From NCBI GenBank assembly GCA_014825775.1, contig MVAQ01000016.1, positions 122,514 through 186,513 on the forward strand: a stretch of 64,000 nt of DNA, given 5' to 3'. The notes beneath the pieces were generated by a model. It did not search any database, was not told the origin of the DNA, and worked only from the letters and a program-made list of their open reading frames with translations. How positions within the stretch are numbered: the first letter of the stretch is position 1; every line of letters begins with the position of its first letter. Positions 23,229-33,212 of this stretch are shown here, piece after piece. The stretch comes from Krasilnikovozyma curviuscula (taxonomy: Eukaryota > Basidiomycota > Tremellomycetes > Cystofilobasidiales > Mrakiaceae). The translations under genes were made by a program, and so were the position numbers.

Positions 23229-26074
23229 ATGTCGTCCAACCCCAAAATGCTAAAGCTATTGACGCTGTTGAACGTCTCAGCTGTAAAACCTGCGCCTCGA
23301 ACGACCCCGACAGCCTTACCAGCAGCCGGTGATGGGGACGAAGCAGCCAAGCACAAACAGAAGAAGAAAAGGAAACGTGGAATGCTGTATGCTTACAGTG
23401 ACTCGTCAGAGGATGAAGCATTTGGAAGTCCTAAGACGCTCAAGAAGAAGAAGAGCCTGACTTGGGGTGGTGAAATCGGTCCCTCTGGCAGCTCATTCTC
23501 AGACGAGGGATCTTCATCGAACGGTGGAACTCCAACCAGGAAAGTTATCCCAGCTCCTCAGGTTCTCGTAAAGAATAACAACGGCTCTGCATCCAAGTTA
23601 TCAGTGGTTGTGTCTGCCAACGACGGAGACGATGAAGACAACGAACCAGCAGCATCTATAACAATCGAATCCACAGAGTCAATAAAAACTGCCAAAAACG
23701 GCAGTGCACTTATCGTTGAAACCAAAGATGAAGATCCATTCAACACTAATTTTTCGCCCGTCCTGCCGGCATCGTTCGTCTCATCTATCAAAGCTCTCTC
23801 AGCTGAATCTACTGATGGAGCTACTCTTCAATGGACCAGTAACAAAATTAAAGTCAATGGCATGGGTAAAGTTGTCAGTCTAAGTGCGCCTGGTCAGAGC
23901 GCCGACGAGGAAGTTCTTACAGCAGCTGTGAGTGAACAATCAGCATCATCTCGCGGCATATAGTCCCATTAGTGCTCACTTATTTCTACTTAATATTTGA
24001 TTTTAGCCTCATATCCATCCTAAGCTCATCAGTTCTGTATCCACCTCATCCTTGTCTCTCCTGCCAACCCTATCAACATACAAAGATATCTACTGTCCGC
24101 TTTCAGCAGCGTCTTCCAAAGCATCATCATCACTTTCATCAGACGAAAAACTTAGACAAAGGGAGAGTGCAATTGAAGCGGAGAAAGAACAGCGTCGTGA
24201 AGACTGCACGTTGCATTGGGTGAATCATGTTTTGAAGTGAGTACATATACAACGCTTGTTGCTTTTAACCAAGTTTAACAGTTCAATGTTTGTGTATTAT
24301 AGGACTCGAAGAAAGATCTTGAAGAACAACGATGCAATCGCTCACGCTGCAGCATCAGCAACTGCAACTCAACCAACTGAAGTCAGGGATCAGGGCTTCA
24401 CTAGGCCAAAAGTGTTGATTCTGTTACCATTCAGGTCGGCTGCTCTTAATTGGATGGCTAGCTTGGTGAAGCTGGTCGGTGAGCCGGAGGACAAGAAGAA
24501 GGCGAAGAAAGGCGGGAAGGATGAAGTGGATGAGGGTCTGAACTTGCAAGTCGAAAATAAGTCGAGGTTCTTGGAAGAGGTAAGTGTCTATCTTGTTTCA
24601 TTACTGGAATTACAGTACCTATACCCTTTTAAATTTGTTACCATTCCTAGTTCTCGCTACCAGATGGTACGGTTGATCGACTACTGGCATCGCCGTCCCT
24701 TTGGCCAGCAGATCACATCTCCACCTTCTCCGGTAATATCGACGACAACTTCAGAGTCGGTCTGAAATTTACAAGGAAAAGTTTGAAGCTTTTCAGTGGA
24801 TTCTATTCCAGTGATGTAATTTTCGCCAGTCCTTTGGGATTGAGAGTCAGCATCGAAAAAGAAAAGTACGCTGGGCCCAGCTTTTAAAACAAATCCCACC
24901 CAATTAACATCTTAACTTTTCAAACCTACTAGGAGTTCCGATTTCCTCAGTTCAATAGAAATTGTCATTGCCGACCAGCTGGATGTGATGTCAATGCAAA
25001 ACTGGGAGCACGTCCAGGTGAGGCCACTTCGTTCGATGTTCGATGAAGGTGACATTTGATTTTAACATCTTTCTTCCTATTAAGTTCATTTTTTCAAAAC
25101 TGAACGCTATCCCAGACGATGCTCATGGATGCGACTTCTCCAGGGTGAAACCTTGGTACTTGGATGGCCAGTAAGTACTCATCTCGCCCTGCCCGGGGAG
25201 AATTGTTAGTTGAAGACAATTGTGTTGTCCTATAGCTCTAAATACCTTCGACAAACCATTCTCTTCTCTTCCTACGAAACCCCTGAAATGCGATCTCTCT
25301 TCAACAAGTCTCTGACCAATGTCGCAGGTAAACTTCGGGCAGAAACGAGAAACAATGGTGAACTCGCTCGAGTGCGAAAGGGAGTGAAGCAGGTTAGAGA
25401 GTTTCTCGGGATCCAAGCTGTTGTGGCTATTAATCAGTTTCATCTTCTAGACATTCACTCGCTTCTCTTCGCTCGATCCTGCTGGCGAACCAGATGTTCG
25501 TTTTGATTACTTCAAGACGAAAGGCTTACCTAGCTTGATGAAGAGTGCCGTCTCTTCCAGCGAAACCATTATAGTCGTTCCCTCTTACTTCGACTATATC
25601 CGAGTTGTCGGGCACATGAGGAAACAGAATGGACTGAACTTTGTTGCCATTTCGGAGTAAGATGAATGGAGTCTCATGTTCGTGTTTGCTTCAGTGCTGA
25701 CGTTGTTTTCCTACAGGTACTCTTCCAATCAAGAAATTTCCCGCGCTAGAACCTCGTTTTTCAAGAAATCGAAAGCCATCATGGTCATCACGGAACGTTT
25801 CTACTTCTACAGAAGATATCGCCTGAGAGGATACAAGACTCTGTACTTCTACCAACTTCCTGAGCACTCTCAGTTCTACCCTGAGCTAGTCAGCTTTCCT
25901 TTCTTCAAAGGCAAAACTGGAGATGAGATGGACGACGAGGTTGATGAAGGCCAGGTTAGTGTCAAGGCGCTATACAGCAAATGGGACTTGATGAGGTTAG
26001 AACGAATTGTTGGTTCAGACGACGCAAAGAGGATGATAACGGATGGAGGGGAGGAATCTTTCACATTCATCTAA
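23229..26074 (+). CDS. UTP25: UTP25, U3 snoRNP-associated ribosome biogenesis factor
   Basis: This is a nucleolar component of the small-subunit processome needed for 18S rRNA maturation. The family is related to DEAD-box helicases but lacks working ATPase motifs. The N-terminus has a Lys-rich stretch (KQKKKRKRG) and an acidic linker. The conserved part includes [155 protein letters not shown] and a C-terminal [16 protein letters not shown]. At least eight introns are present. It starts 171 bases after COQ5, on the same strand. Confidence 0.93.
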
Positions 26075-26348
26075 ACAGAAGTTATATCGATATTCACGTA
26101 GCAATGAAGTCTATAATTGGAATTTACATCCTATCAGTTACGGGCAAAAGTTTCAACACAAGCACGGATGAAAATTCTAGGTTGTTTGTAAGAAAGAACT
26201 TAAGTCAAAAGACCCAGCGAGTAAGAGTTCATCGGGCCCAAAAAGCACAGAAGAATGATTGAAAAGCGATGAGGAAAGAAAGGGGAGGCTGGAAGTCTCG
26301 TTTCCTAGGGAATGACTTTCAGAATAGGACAGATGCAAGCATAGCATA

Positions 26349-28188
26349 TTATTTCTTGGCGGTGGTCTTGAACAAGACGAGACCTCCAAGAGCGATACCG
26401 TAACCTGAGGAAAAGAAAAAGAGTTAGTAAAACCGTTCTTAGAGCGCAGCAAGCCAAAGAGAACTAACCAAAGATTTGGAGAGGTGTAACGACTGATCCA
26501 AAAAAGACGGTAGAGGCGGAGATGAGGAGAATATCCTAGAAAACAAAAGTCAAGGTCAGTGCTTTGACTTTCGTTGAGGAGGAAATTGAAAGCTTAATCG
26601 CTCACCTTGAAGACACCAGCCAAAGTCAAAACAAGACCGGACGAAGCTCCGATGAGGAAGACGGCAGCCACGTTGAGTGAGAAAGCGACAGCGGCGTTGG
26701 CGAAGAGTATGTGTGGGCCGACTTCGATGAAAGCCTTGAATGGAGCAAGACCTTCTGTGAAGGGGATGAAACAGAAGATAATGACGGCGCAGACTGGGGC
26801 GTAGAAGTGGAGGGACACCAATGGGTCCATCTTCAATCCTTGGAGAAGGAGCTGGATCATTACAAGTCTGCTGGACTCAAACTGTCAAGAAAGTAAGGAA
26901 TAAGTTTGCCCATTTAAGGGGATTCGGAAGTCTTAAAAGGTTCAAGGATACTCACGAGTACGGCAGAAACTTGGCAAATGAAACCAAACAAGTTGAAGAA
27001 GAGTTCGCCGTAGCTTTAAATAGTAACAGAGTTTCAGTAGTTTATTCAAGTGAGTTTGTTCAACTGGGAAGAGAAGAGGAGTCACTTACGCAGCCAAAGC
27101 ACAACCAGTTGAGATCATAACCACGATGGCGATGAGTCTCTTATCTGGCTCCTCGATTCTGAAAGCGAAGGAGATGAGAAGAATTGCGACAGGAGTGAAA
27201 GCCTGAGAAAAGAAATGGACTGTCAGTACCCTATCGCAGGCAAAATTGAGAAGACTGAGTCTGACCTTGAGCATCTGGATAAAAGAGACACTGAGGGAGA
27301 GGTACGCAGTGTTGCTGAGCTAATAGAGTAGCCGATGCACTGTCAGTTCTAATCACGCTATGAACAGGTACAGAAACTTACAATCAAAGAGCCAGAGAAG
27401 AGGATACCAATTGGCAGAATGGACCTCATCCAGAGGTCTCTCTACGTGAAGAGAAAGGCAGACTCAGCAACATAACTCCATTACTAGACAAGTCCTAGAT
27501 GAACTCACGGAGATGTTGACCTTGTCCAAGCCGTTCATGAGAGTGGTAGTCTGTCTAAGCAGACGCGTTCCGGCGGTCTGGTGGATTTTTTGCCTAGTGA
27601 GTGACACCTTTCTCTCGAAAGTTTAGATAAAGTTTGACTAGGCACTTACAGCACAAGCCATATGGAAGAAAGTCAAGAAGATTGGGAATGGGAAGTTCAA
27701 TTTGTCGAAAAGGTATTTGTTGAAAAGGATAACGGAGGAGCTCAGCGCAATCCAAATTGGAACTGTGCAACCAACGCGAATGAAAAAGTAAGCAGCCCGT
27801 AAGGGTATCAATATGAAGTCAGAGGAAGAAATAAAGAACTGGTATATGGAAATACACGACCCACGTTCCAAACCCGCCTTACTCGCGATGCAACCCAGAC
27901 AGCACAATTCGCTTGCCCTTCGTGTACCGCATCAAATACAGCTGACCCCTTATCCCAGGGTGTGCTCACACCTCGAACGAGATTATCAGGTATCCAATGT
28001 CTCGTACCAGATGCTGAATCCTGGGACACGATGGGAGAAATAGAGCAGAGACACGGAAAAGGGAGGGACTGACTGATTGTAGTTGCGGAAAGCACAACCT
28101 TCTTAGCCTCTGGCCTCGTTGACACAGGCTCAGACTTCTCGTCCATACTAGACAGGGGAAGGTTGGCTTCGAGATCCTTGTTACTCAT
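26349..28188 (-). CDS. TPT/DMT-family solute transporter (SLC35-like)
   Basis: This is a multi-pass transporter of the drug/metabolite superfamily, triose-phosphate-transporter branch, probably carrying a nucleotide sugar or phosphorylated metabolite across a Golgi or other organelle membrane. A hydrophilic N-terminus (MSNKDLEANLPL) is followed by IPIWIALSSSVILFNKYLFDKLNFPFPIFLTFFHM. Then come LPIGILFSGSLI, SNTAYLSLSVSFIQMLKAFTPVAILLISFAF, YGELFFNLFGFICQVSAVLFESSRLVMIQLLLQG and GASSGLVLTLAGVFKDILLISASTVFFG, all typical family segments. The protein ends VLFKTTAKK, a lysine-rich tail resembling an endoplasmic reticulum or Golgi retrieval signal. The first intron (27763 to 28073) is unusually long for this window. 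The substrate cannot be assigned from sequence alone. Confidence 0.88.
27763..28073 (-). other. Long first intron (311 bases)
   Basis: Splicing at the donor gtcagt (28073 downwards) and the acceptor cacag (27763) joins codons ATC/ATT and gives a clean IIPIWIALSSS read. Most introns elsewhere in the window are 50 to 130 bases. Confidence 0.65.
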
Positions 28189-28562
28189 CTTGACAAGATT
28201 TTTTGGGGGGGTGGGCGTTGGCGTTGGCGTGGGAGGGACGGGACAAAGAAACCAGATGGATTGGGAACGCGAAGCTCTTTATTTTAATTTCTTTGGAGAG
28301 AGGATAGAATGAGCGTAACAGAAGGTTGAACAGGTCCTGTTTTTCCTTCTCTGAGCAAGGTTGAGAGGGGAATTGATCGTTGGATAAACTTCCAAAGGGG
28401 TCTTCTTCGAACCTAATTCGCTTCGAAAAAGTGAACTTCCCGCCCTAGAGCTGTGGCAAGTCTCAGTGCTCTGGCAGGTCTCAGTGCTCCAAAGCCCATT
28501 TTCTTAGAGCAAAGTTCAACAGCATGATAAATACAGAATAGTTGCTATGCGATACAGTCGTG
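28189..28562. other. Intergenic region, transporter promoter
   Basis: It contains three GGCGTT-type copies near 28215 to 28231 just upstream of the transporter start, and an 18-base direct repeat at 28454 to 28489. No gene was recognised. Confidence 0.5.
28454..28489. repeat. 18-base tandem repeat, two copies
   Basis: Two adjacent 18-base units (tggcaagtctcagtgctc and tggcaggtctcagtgctc) differ by one base. The repeat lies in the 3' flank of the RING-H2 gene. Confidence 0.75.
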
Positions 28563-31326
28563 TTAAGCCGTTGCTGAAGCATCGTCTTCTTCTCCATTCT
28601 CTTCATCCATCACCGAGCTGCGGCACAACATGCAGCGCTCACCTCCTTCTGATTTTACCCAGTTCATCACACAAGCCGCATGTCCACAGTGACCACACTG
28701 AAAAATTCAAGCAGAAAATACCCGAAATTGAGCTACAGGCACAGACAGAGCACTAAGCGTCCTTTACTAACCTTGGGATACATCAGAATGTTCTGATCGG
28801 TGCGGTATTGCTGCAGACAGATCATGCACCTCTCCATTCTAATCATCTTTCCACCTTCATTTGTGAAGGTCGAAGCAAGCTTAATCTTAGTCTTCCCTTC
28901 CTTCGTTGTTCGACGCGACACCTCGACGACCTTGCCCTTGTTGAGATGGTTGACAATCTGAGAGGGCTTGAGAATGCGGGGTGAGGCCTGCCCGAGGAAT
29001 GTACTGATTGCTACAGAAGCCTGAGTGAAAAAAGGCCGGTTTAAGCTCAGGTCTCTCTGAGAGAAGAGAAAGATCTAACTCACCTCATAACTAGAATTAG
29101 GATCATCCAGTCGAGCAACCAGTACATCAAGATCAGTGATTTCGAACCCATAGCGGGAATTCTCATCTCCATTGATTTGAAACTGATTATCGAGAGCATC
29201 TGCACTCTCGCGGTCGTTGCGACCATGATGGTCGTTGCCGTTCAGGACAGGGGAGGATGATCGATCACCTTCTTCGAAGGTATCGGGTAAGTTTTCTGTA
29301 GGAGCGGGCTGTAGAGCTACTCTCCTGGAAGAGGAGGATGACCTTGGTCCGCGAGGTCCCATCGGCACTCGATCGATCCGCTCTCTGCTGATGGTGCGAA
29401 GATGACCTCTGTTGACCGGCGAGAAGGGTACCTGAGGAGGAGGAGGATGTGGAGGCTCTCTGATAGATTCAATCTCCATTGAGGCTAGTGATGCAAGTGA
29501 GAGCGCTGAGTTACCTCTGTGAATGGTATTGAACCTGCCAGGTCGAGGCGGGGGGAGTTCTTCATCTTCCGATGTCGAATAGGATAATTCTGTTTGAAAA
29601 GATGGCGGACGCAAAGGAGTGTTTGGACGAGAAGGTTTGGAATGTCGTGGGGGAGGTGGTGGTGGCCGACGTCTCGGAAGAGGCTGCGACTCAAAGGAAG
29701 GTGAGGTCCGAGGGGAGGATACAGCAGCATGCTCCTCATCGAAAGGATTGATTGGTGAAATAAGAGCAAATGGTGTTTCAGGTGATTTGTATGTCTTGGG
29801 TGGTACAGGAGGTGGTTGACGGATAGTACTTGATATAGAGCTTTCTCCTTCGAGTCCAACGATATCCTCACTCTCGACTGCTCGACCCTTCCCTTTCCTT
29901 TCATCATACTTCTTAGATTTCTCTTGGATCTCTTCGACCGAGGAGAGACTTTCATATTCCACAACGAGATCATCCTGTTCAGGTCCAATCTCTTTAGGTT
30001 CATCCATCAACCTCAACGAGATGGGAACCCAAACGGATAAATCTATTTGGGGAGAGGAGGCGGGAACTGTAACTTCTTCCTGTTCTTCTTCATATATAGC
30101 ATCAGAGTTCCAACTTCTATCCGCAGCTTCAGCATCTGCCAGCGCCCTAATGCGTTCTGTCCAGTCTGCATTAGTGGGCAACGTGCCACCTGGTGAATGG
30201 TCGTCTTCTGGGGGTGATTCCTCCTCAACCAATTCGGTTGAGTATGGCACTCCAGTATCTTCAGGTTTTGAAGAAGAAGAGAGTGTAGAAATCATGGTTG
30301 AGTTTCGAGTGGGAGGCTGGATAGTGATCACTGGTAATGGAGGAACGTGCTCGGTGGGAGGTTCATGTGTTACTGTCTCGACAGCAAGCAGAGCTGGTGA
30401 TGGGTCTGAGAATTCTATTGGTATTAATACGGGATGAGCTGCTGAGGGTGAGGTGGCTTTTGGTGTAGGAGATGGCGAGGGTAACGGGGGATTTGTCGAT
30501 GTCGATAGCGAGACCTCTCGTTCTAACACAATCGCAGGAATGGAGCTCGGAAAGGAGCCTGGAATAGAAGGAGTTGGTGGAGTCTGGGGTGACGGTGGAG
30601 GAATTGGTCTCTCATCTTCCGGAGGTAAAGGCGGTGGTGATGAGGAATGAGTAAGGGATGCAGCCTCGTTGGACTGGGACGAAGAAACTGGGGTTGGTAT
30701 TGGAGGTGCTGCTCGGGATGGAAACAGTGTTGCGTATGCTGGTGGTGGTGCGTCTTGCTCGAACGAGTCTTCAACAGCTTTTGATTAAACGAAAAACAAT
30801 TCGATCATCGGTTAGAGGTGCACAGGTCTGAACATCGCAAAATGTGGTCCTTACTTTCCCATTCGTTGGTTTCTCCAGAAGACCTGATAGATGCATTATC
30901 TGAACCAGACAGTGTTCGTGTTGATTGCGGCCTAGTAGTCGTTAATGATGAAGTTTCCCCTCGCCTCGTGTGTCGCTCCCCCGAGGGCGGTCTCTGTTTC
31001 TTTTTCACATTCTTTTTCGGTGGGATATAAGGCTGCATCTGCATTTTTATTGGTGACGGATCTCTGGGTGGAAGGTTCGATGGTAAAACCAGACGGGACG
31101 AGCTTGCATGAGGGGAAGCATTCATCGACAAGGCTGATGTACCTGGAGCCCTGGGAACATGACCTAGGGCATTGGAAGGCCGTGCAACTCTTCCCATATT
31201 GCTGTCGTGTTCCAATGTCCTCTGTCCGTGGAACTTGGTCCTATGAGTGAGGAATGGGGCCTCCTCTACTTCATTGTCCCTTGGTTTCTTCTTGGCAGGA
31301 GCGATTCTCTCCTTGCCCTCAGTCAT
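28563..31326 (-). CDS. RING-H2 E3 ubiquitin ligase-like protein with PPxY motif
   Basis: This long, mostly disordered protein has a C-terminal RING-H2 finger, so it probably brings an E2 to a substrate. The ATG at 31326 opens a basic exon. A splice (EWE/TVED) then leads to a Pro/Ser-rich exon running to about 29085, with PPPAY encoded at 30734 to 30748. Three shorter exons follow with LVARLDDPNSSYE, ASVAISTFLGQASPRILKPSQIVNHL and then the RING. The RING is RCMIC, 14 residues, KCGHCGHAAC, 10 residues and CMLC, fitting C-x2-C...C-x-H-x2-H-x2-C...C-x2-C once an intron after YPK is removed. The stop is at 28563. The protein has no obvious membrane segment. The family is unassigned, and the PPxY motif hints at a link to WW-domain proteins such as Rsp5. 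Confidence 0.75.
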
Positions 31327-31717
31327 CCTTCTACAACGAAGACTACATGAGACGTGAAGGAAATAGATGAGCACTATACTTGTAGGAATTCTCCAGGACG
31401 AGGAAGGTGAAAGGCGCTCAAGCTGGATCGTCGAAAGTGAATCATACCTACAGATTGTTCCAGTGACATGAAACTGCTGACCCCTTCAACGCCTACAGAA
31501 CTGGGATGCAAGGGTATTCCTAGAAGCCAAGCTAGAGTTACCTTTAATAAGAGTTCTGATAATCGTAGAAAGCAGACGGATGGTTGGTGATGAACAAGGG
31601 AGTCTCAAAGCCATTCCTTGACTTTGATGACGCTCTGTACGTGGCGGACACAACAGCTTGCCAGCAAGTGACAGGCTGAACAAAATCCCTCTATACAAAA
31701 ACAGGTAGCTATCCGGC
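31327..31717. other. Intergenic region between two leftward genes
   Basis: It should hold the 3' end of the TRS31 transcript and the promoter of the RING-H2 gene. No further gene or repeat is visible. Confidence 0.5.
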
Positions 31718-32802
31718 CTATTTCCCTAAACTAGCCTCTCTGTCCATCACCTCCTTTCCTAAGCGAATAAGGACGACGCTTCTGTTTGGGAAACCTTCGG
31801 AAGGGACAGTATGAGCTGTCGCTTTGGCAGGCTAGAGTCACAGTGGAAGAACATCAGCGATCGTATGTTAGACGCGCAAGGAGCTTAAATGGTGATAAAT
31901 GATGAACGACTTACAAAATCTAATCCATCTAAGACGCCTTCAACCAAACCGGCCGTGAAAGCTTCACATGACAGTTGGGACATATCCTTTGGTATTGAGA
32001 TGTGTTGGGTCAGAGGTGGGGAGTTGAGTGAGATCATGTCTGTATGAGAATTTGGGTCAACATCAACAGCGAGAGAGCCACGATAGCGCGATTCGCTTTT
32101 GCACGTACATTCGTCTTCAGCACCAAAACTCTTCTCGAGTCCATCAGCTGGTCTTCCAAATGCAGCACGATAGATCTGAGTATGTATGAACTGTAGTACA
32201 GGTATGAGCCTAATTTCACGTTTAGGGTCCTACGACGAAGAAAGGGTGAGCGTCAGTCCGCTGGGTGAGCCAAAACATCAACCATGCAGCTCACCTTCAT
32301 CAAGTTCGCATTTCCGTTCGTATTCCTGACAAGGAGGAGAGATAGCAGTCTCGTTCCAACATGATGGCCCAGGGAAGCTAGTCTACTCTCCAGTTCACCA
32401 ATGCTATCGACTCTTGACTGGGCATACGACACTGCCTCGCTGAACATGAATGCGAATGCAGAAAGAGCTACTTCTGACCGCAGTGTCTTCGAGATACTAA
32501 GGGAGACGGCCGTGAAGAACCCGTTAGCAACAGCGAAACGGGATGCAATACGGTTTGAGCCCTGATACGCACGGTCTGTCCAGTATGCTGACATGAGAGA
32601 CATCTCCTGCAATGCTACTGCCTGTTGGTATTGATGAGATCCTGTTGACTTGTTTGTTAGCCAGGCTGGTCGAGGAAATAGACGTAGGGAGAGAGTATCG
32701 GTTGTGGATCGAAGGAGAGTGGGAATGCTGCTGCTGGTGAGGCTGCATAGAAAATCTCGGTTGAGCAGAGGATGAAGAGGAAGAGGAAACAGTCGATGAC
32801 AT
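31718..32802 (-). CDS. TRS31: TRAPP complex subunit TRS31 (TRAPPC5, BET3 family)
   Basis: This core subunit of the TRAPP complexes acts as part of the Rab1/Ypt1 exchange factor in ER-to-Golgi and related traffic. The ATG at 32802 gives a Ser/Gln/His-rich extension of about 80 residues, then SILDRP joined by an intron to ISKTLRSEVALSAFAFMFSEAVSYAQSRVDSIGELESRLASLGHHVGTRLLSLLLVRN, the BET3-fold signature. Later exons give DPKREIRLIPVLQFIHTQIYRAAFGRPADGLEKS and PPLTQHISIPKDMSQLSCEAFTAGLVEGVLDG. The last exon encodes PAKATAHTVPSEGFPNRSVVLIRLGKEV and stops at 31718. The N-terminal extension is longer than in yeast or animals. A longer upstream ATG (32941) is out of frame. Confidence 0.9.
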
Positions 32803-33212
32803 TGCTTCTCGTGGAAACTTGTAAGATGGCTGTCAAGGGTAAACCAAAACCCCCTTCTCGTCTCGCCTCGCTGCCCTCAGTCGTACTCTTGCCACCAGAA
32901 TGTGATGGTTGAACAGCAGCAGCCGTAGTAAGAGACGTCATAATATAGCATCGTTATAAGTGAAATTAGAAAAGTAGAATAAAGTATCAGAATACATATA
33001 TAATCGTAAAAGAGACAGTTGAATCTGGGTTCAACTCAGAAAAGAACTGCCTGAATACAAGGAAACGACTATGAGACGGACAAGAGCAGGAGTGAGAGAG
33101 CTATACGAGATGAGCAAGGACGAAGAACTCTGAGCGAGGAAGGTTGCTTGGCGGGTGTTGTTCAAGCGTCGAGGGATGTATGTGGACTCGTTCAATGGTC
33201 ATTGTTTCCAGC
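32803..33212. other. Intergenic region, TRS31 promoter
   Basis: On the minus strand there is a TATA-like ttatatatgt run (about 32993 to 33003) upstream of TRS31. An ATG at 32941 opens a 94-codon frame that overlaps the TRS31 start in another frame. Nothing else was recognised. Confidence 0.45.
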
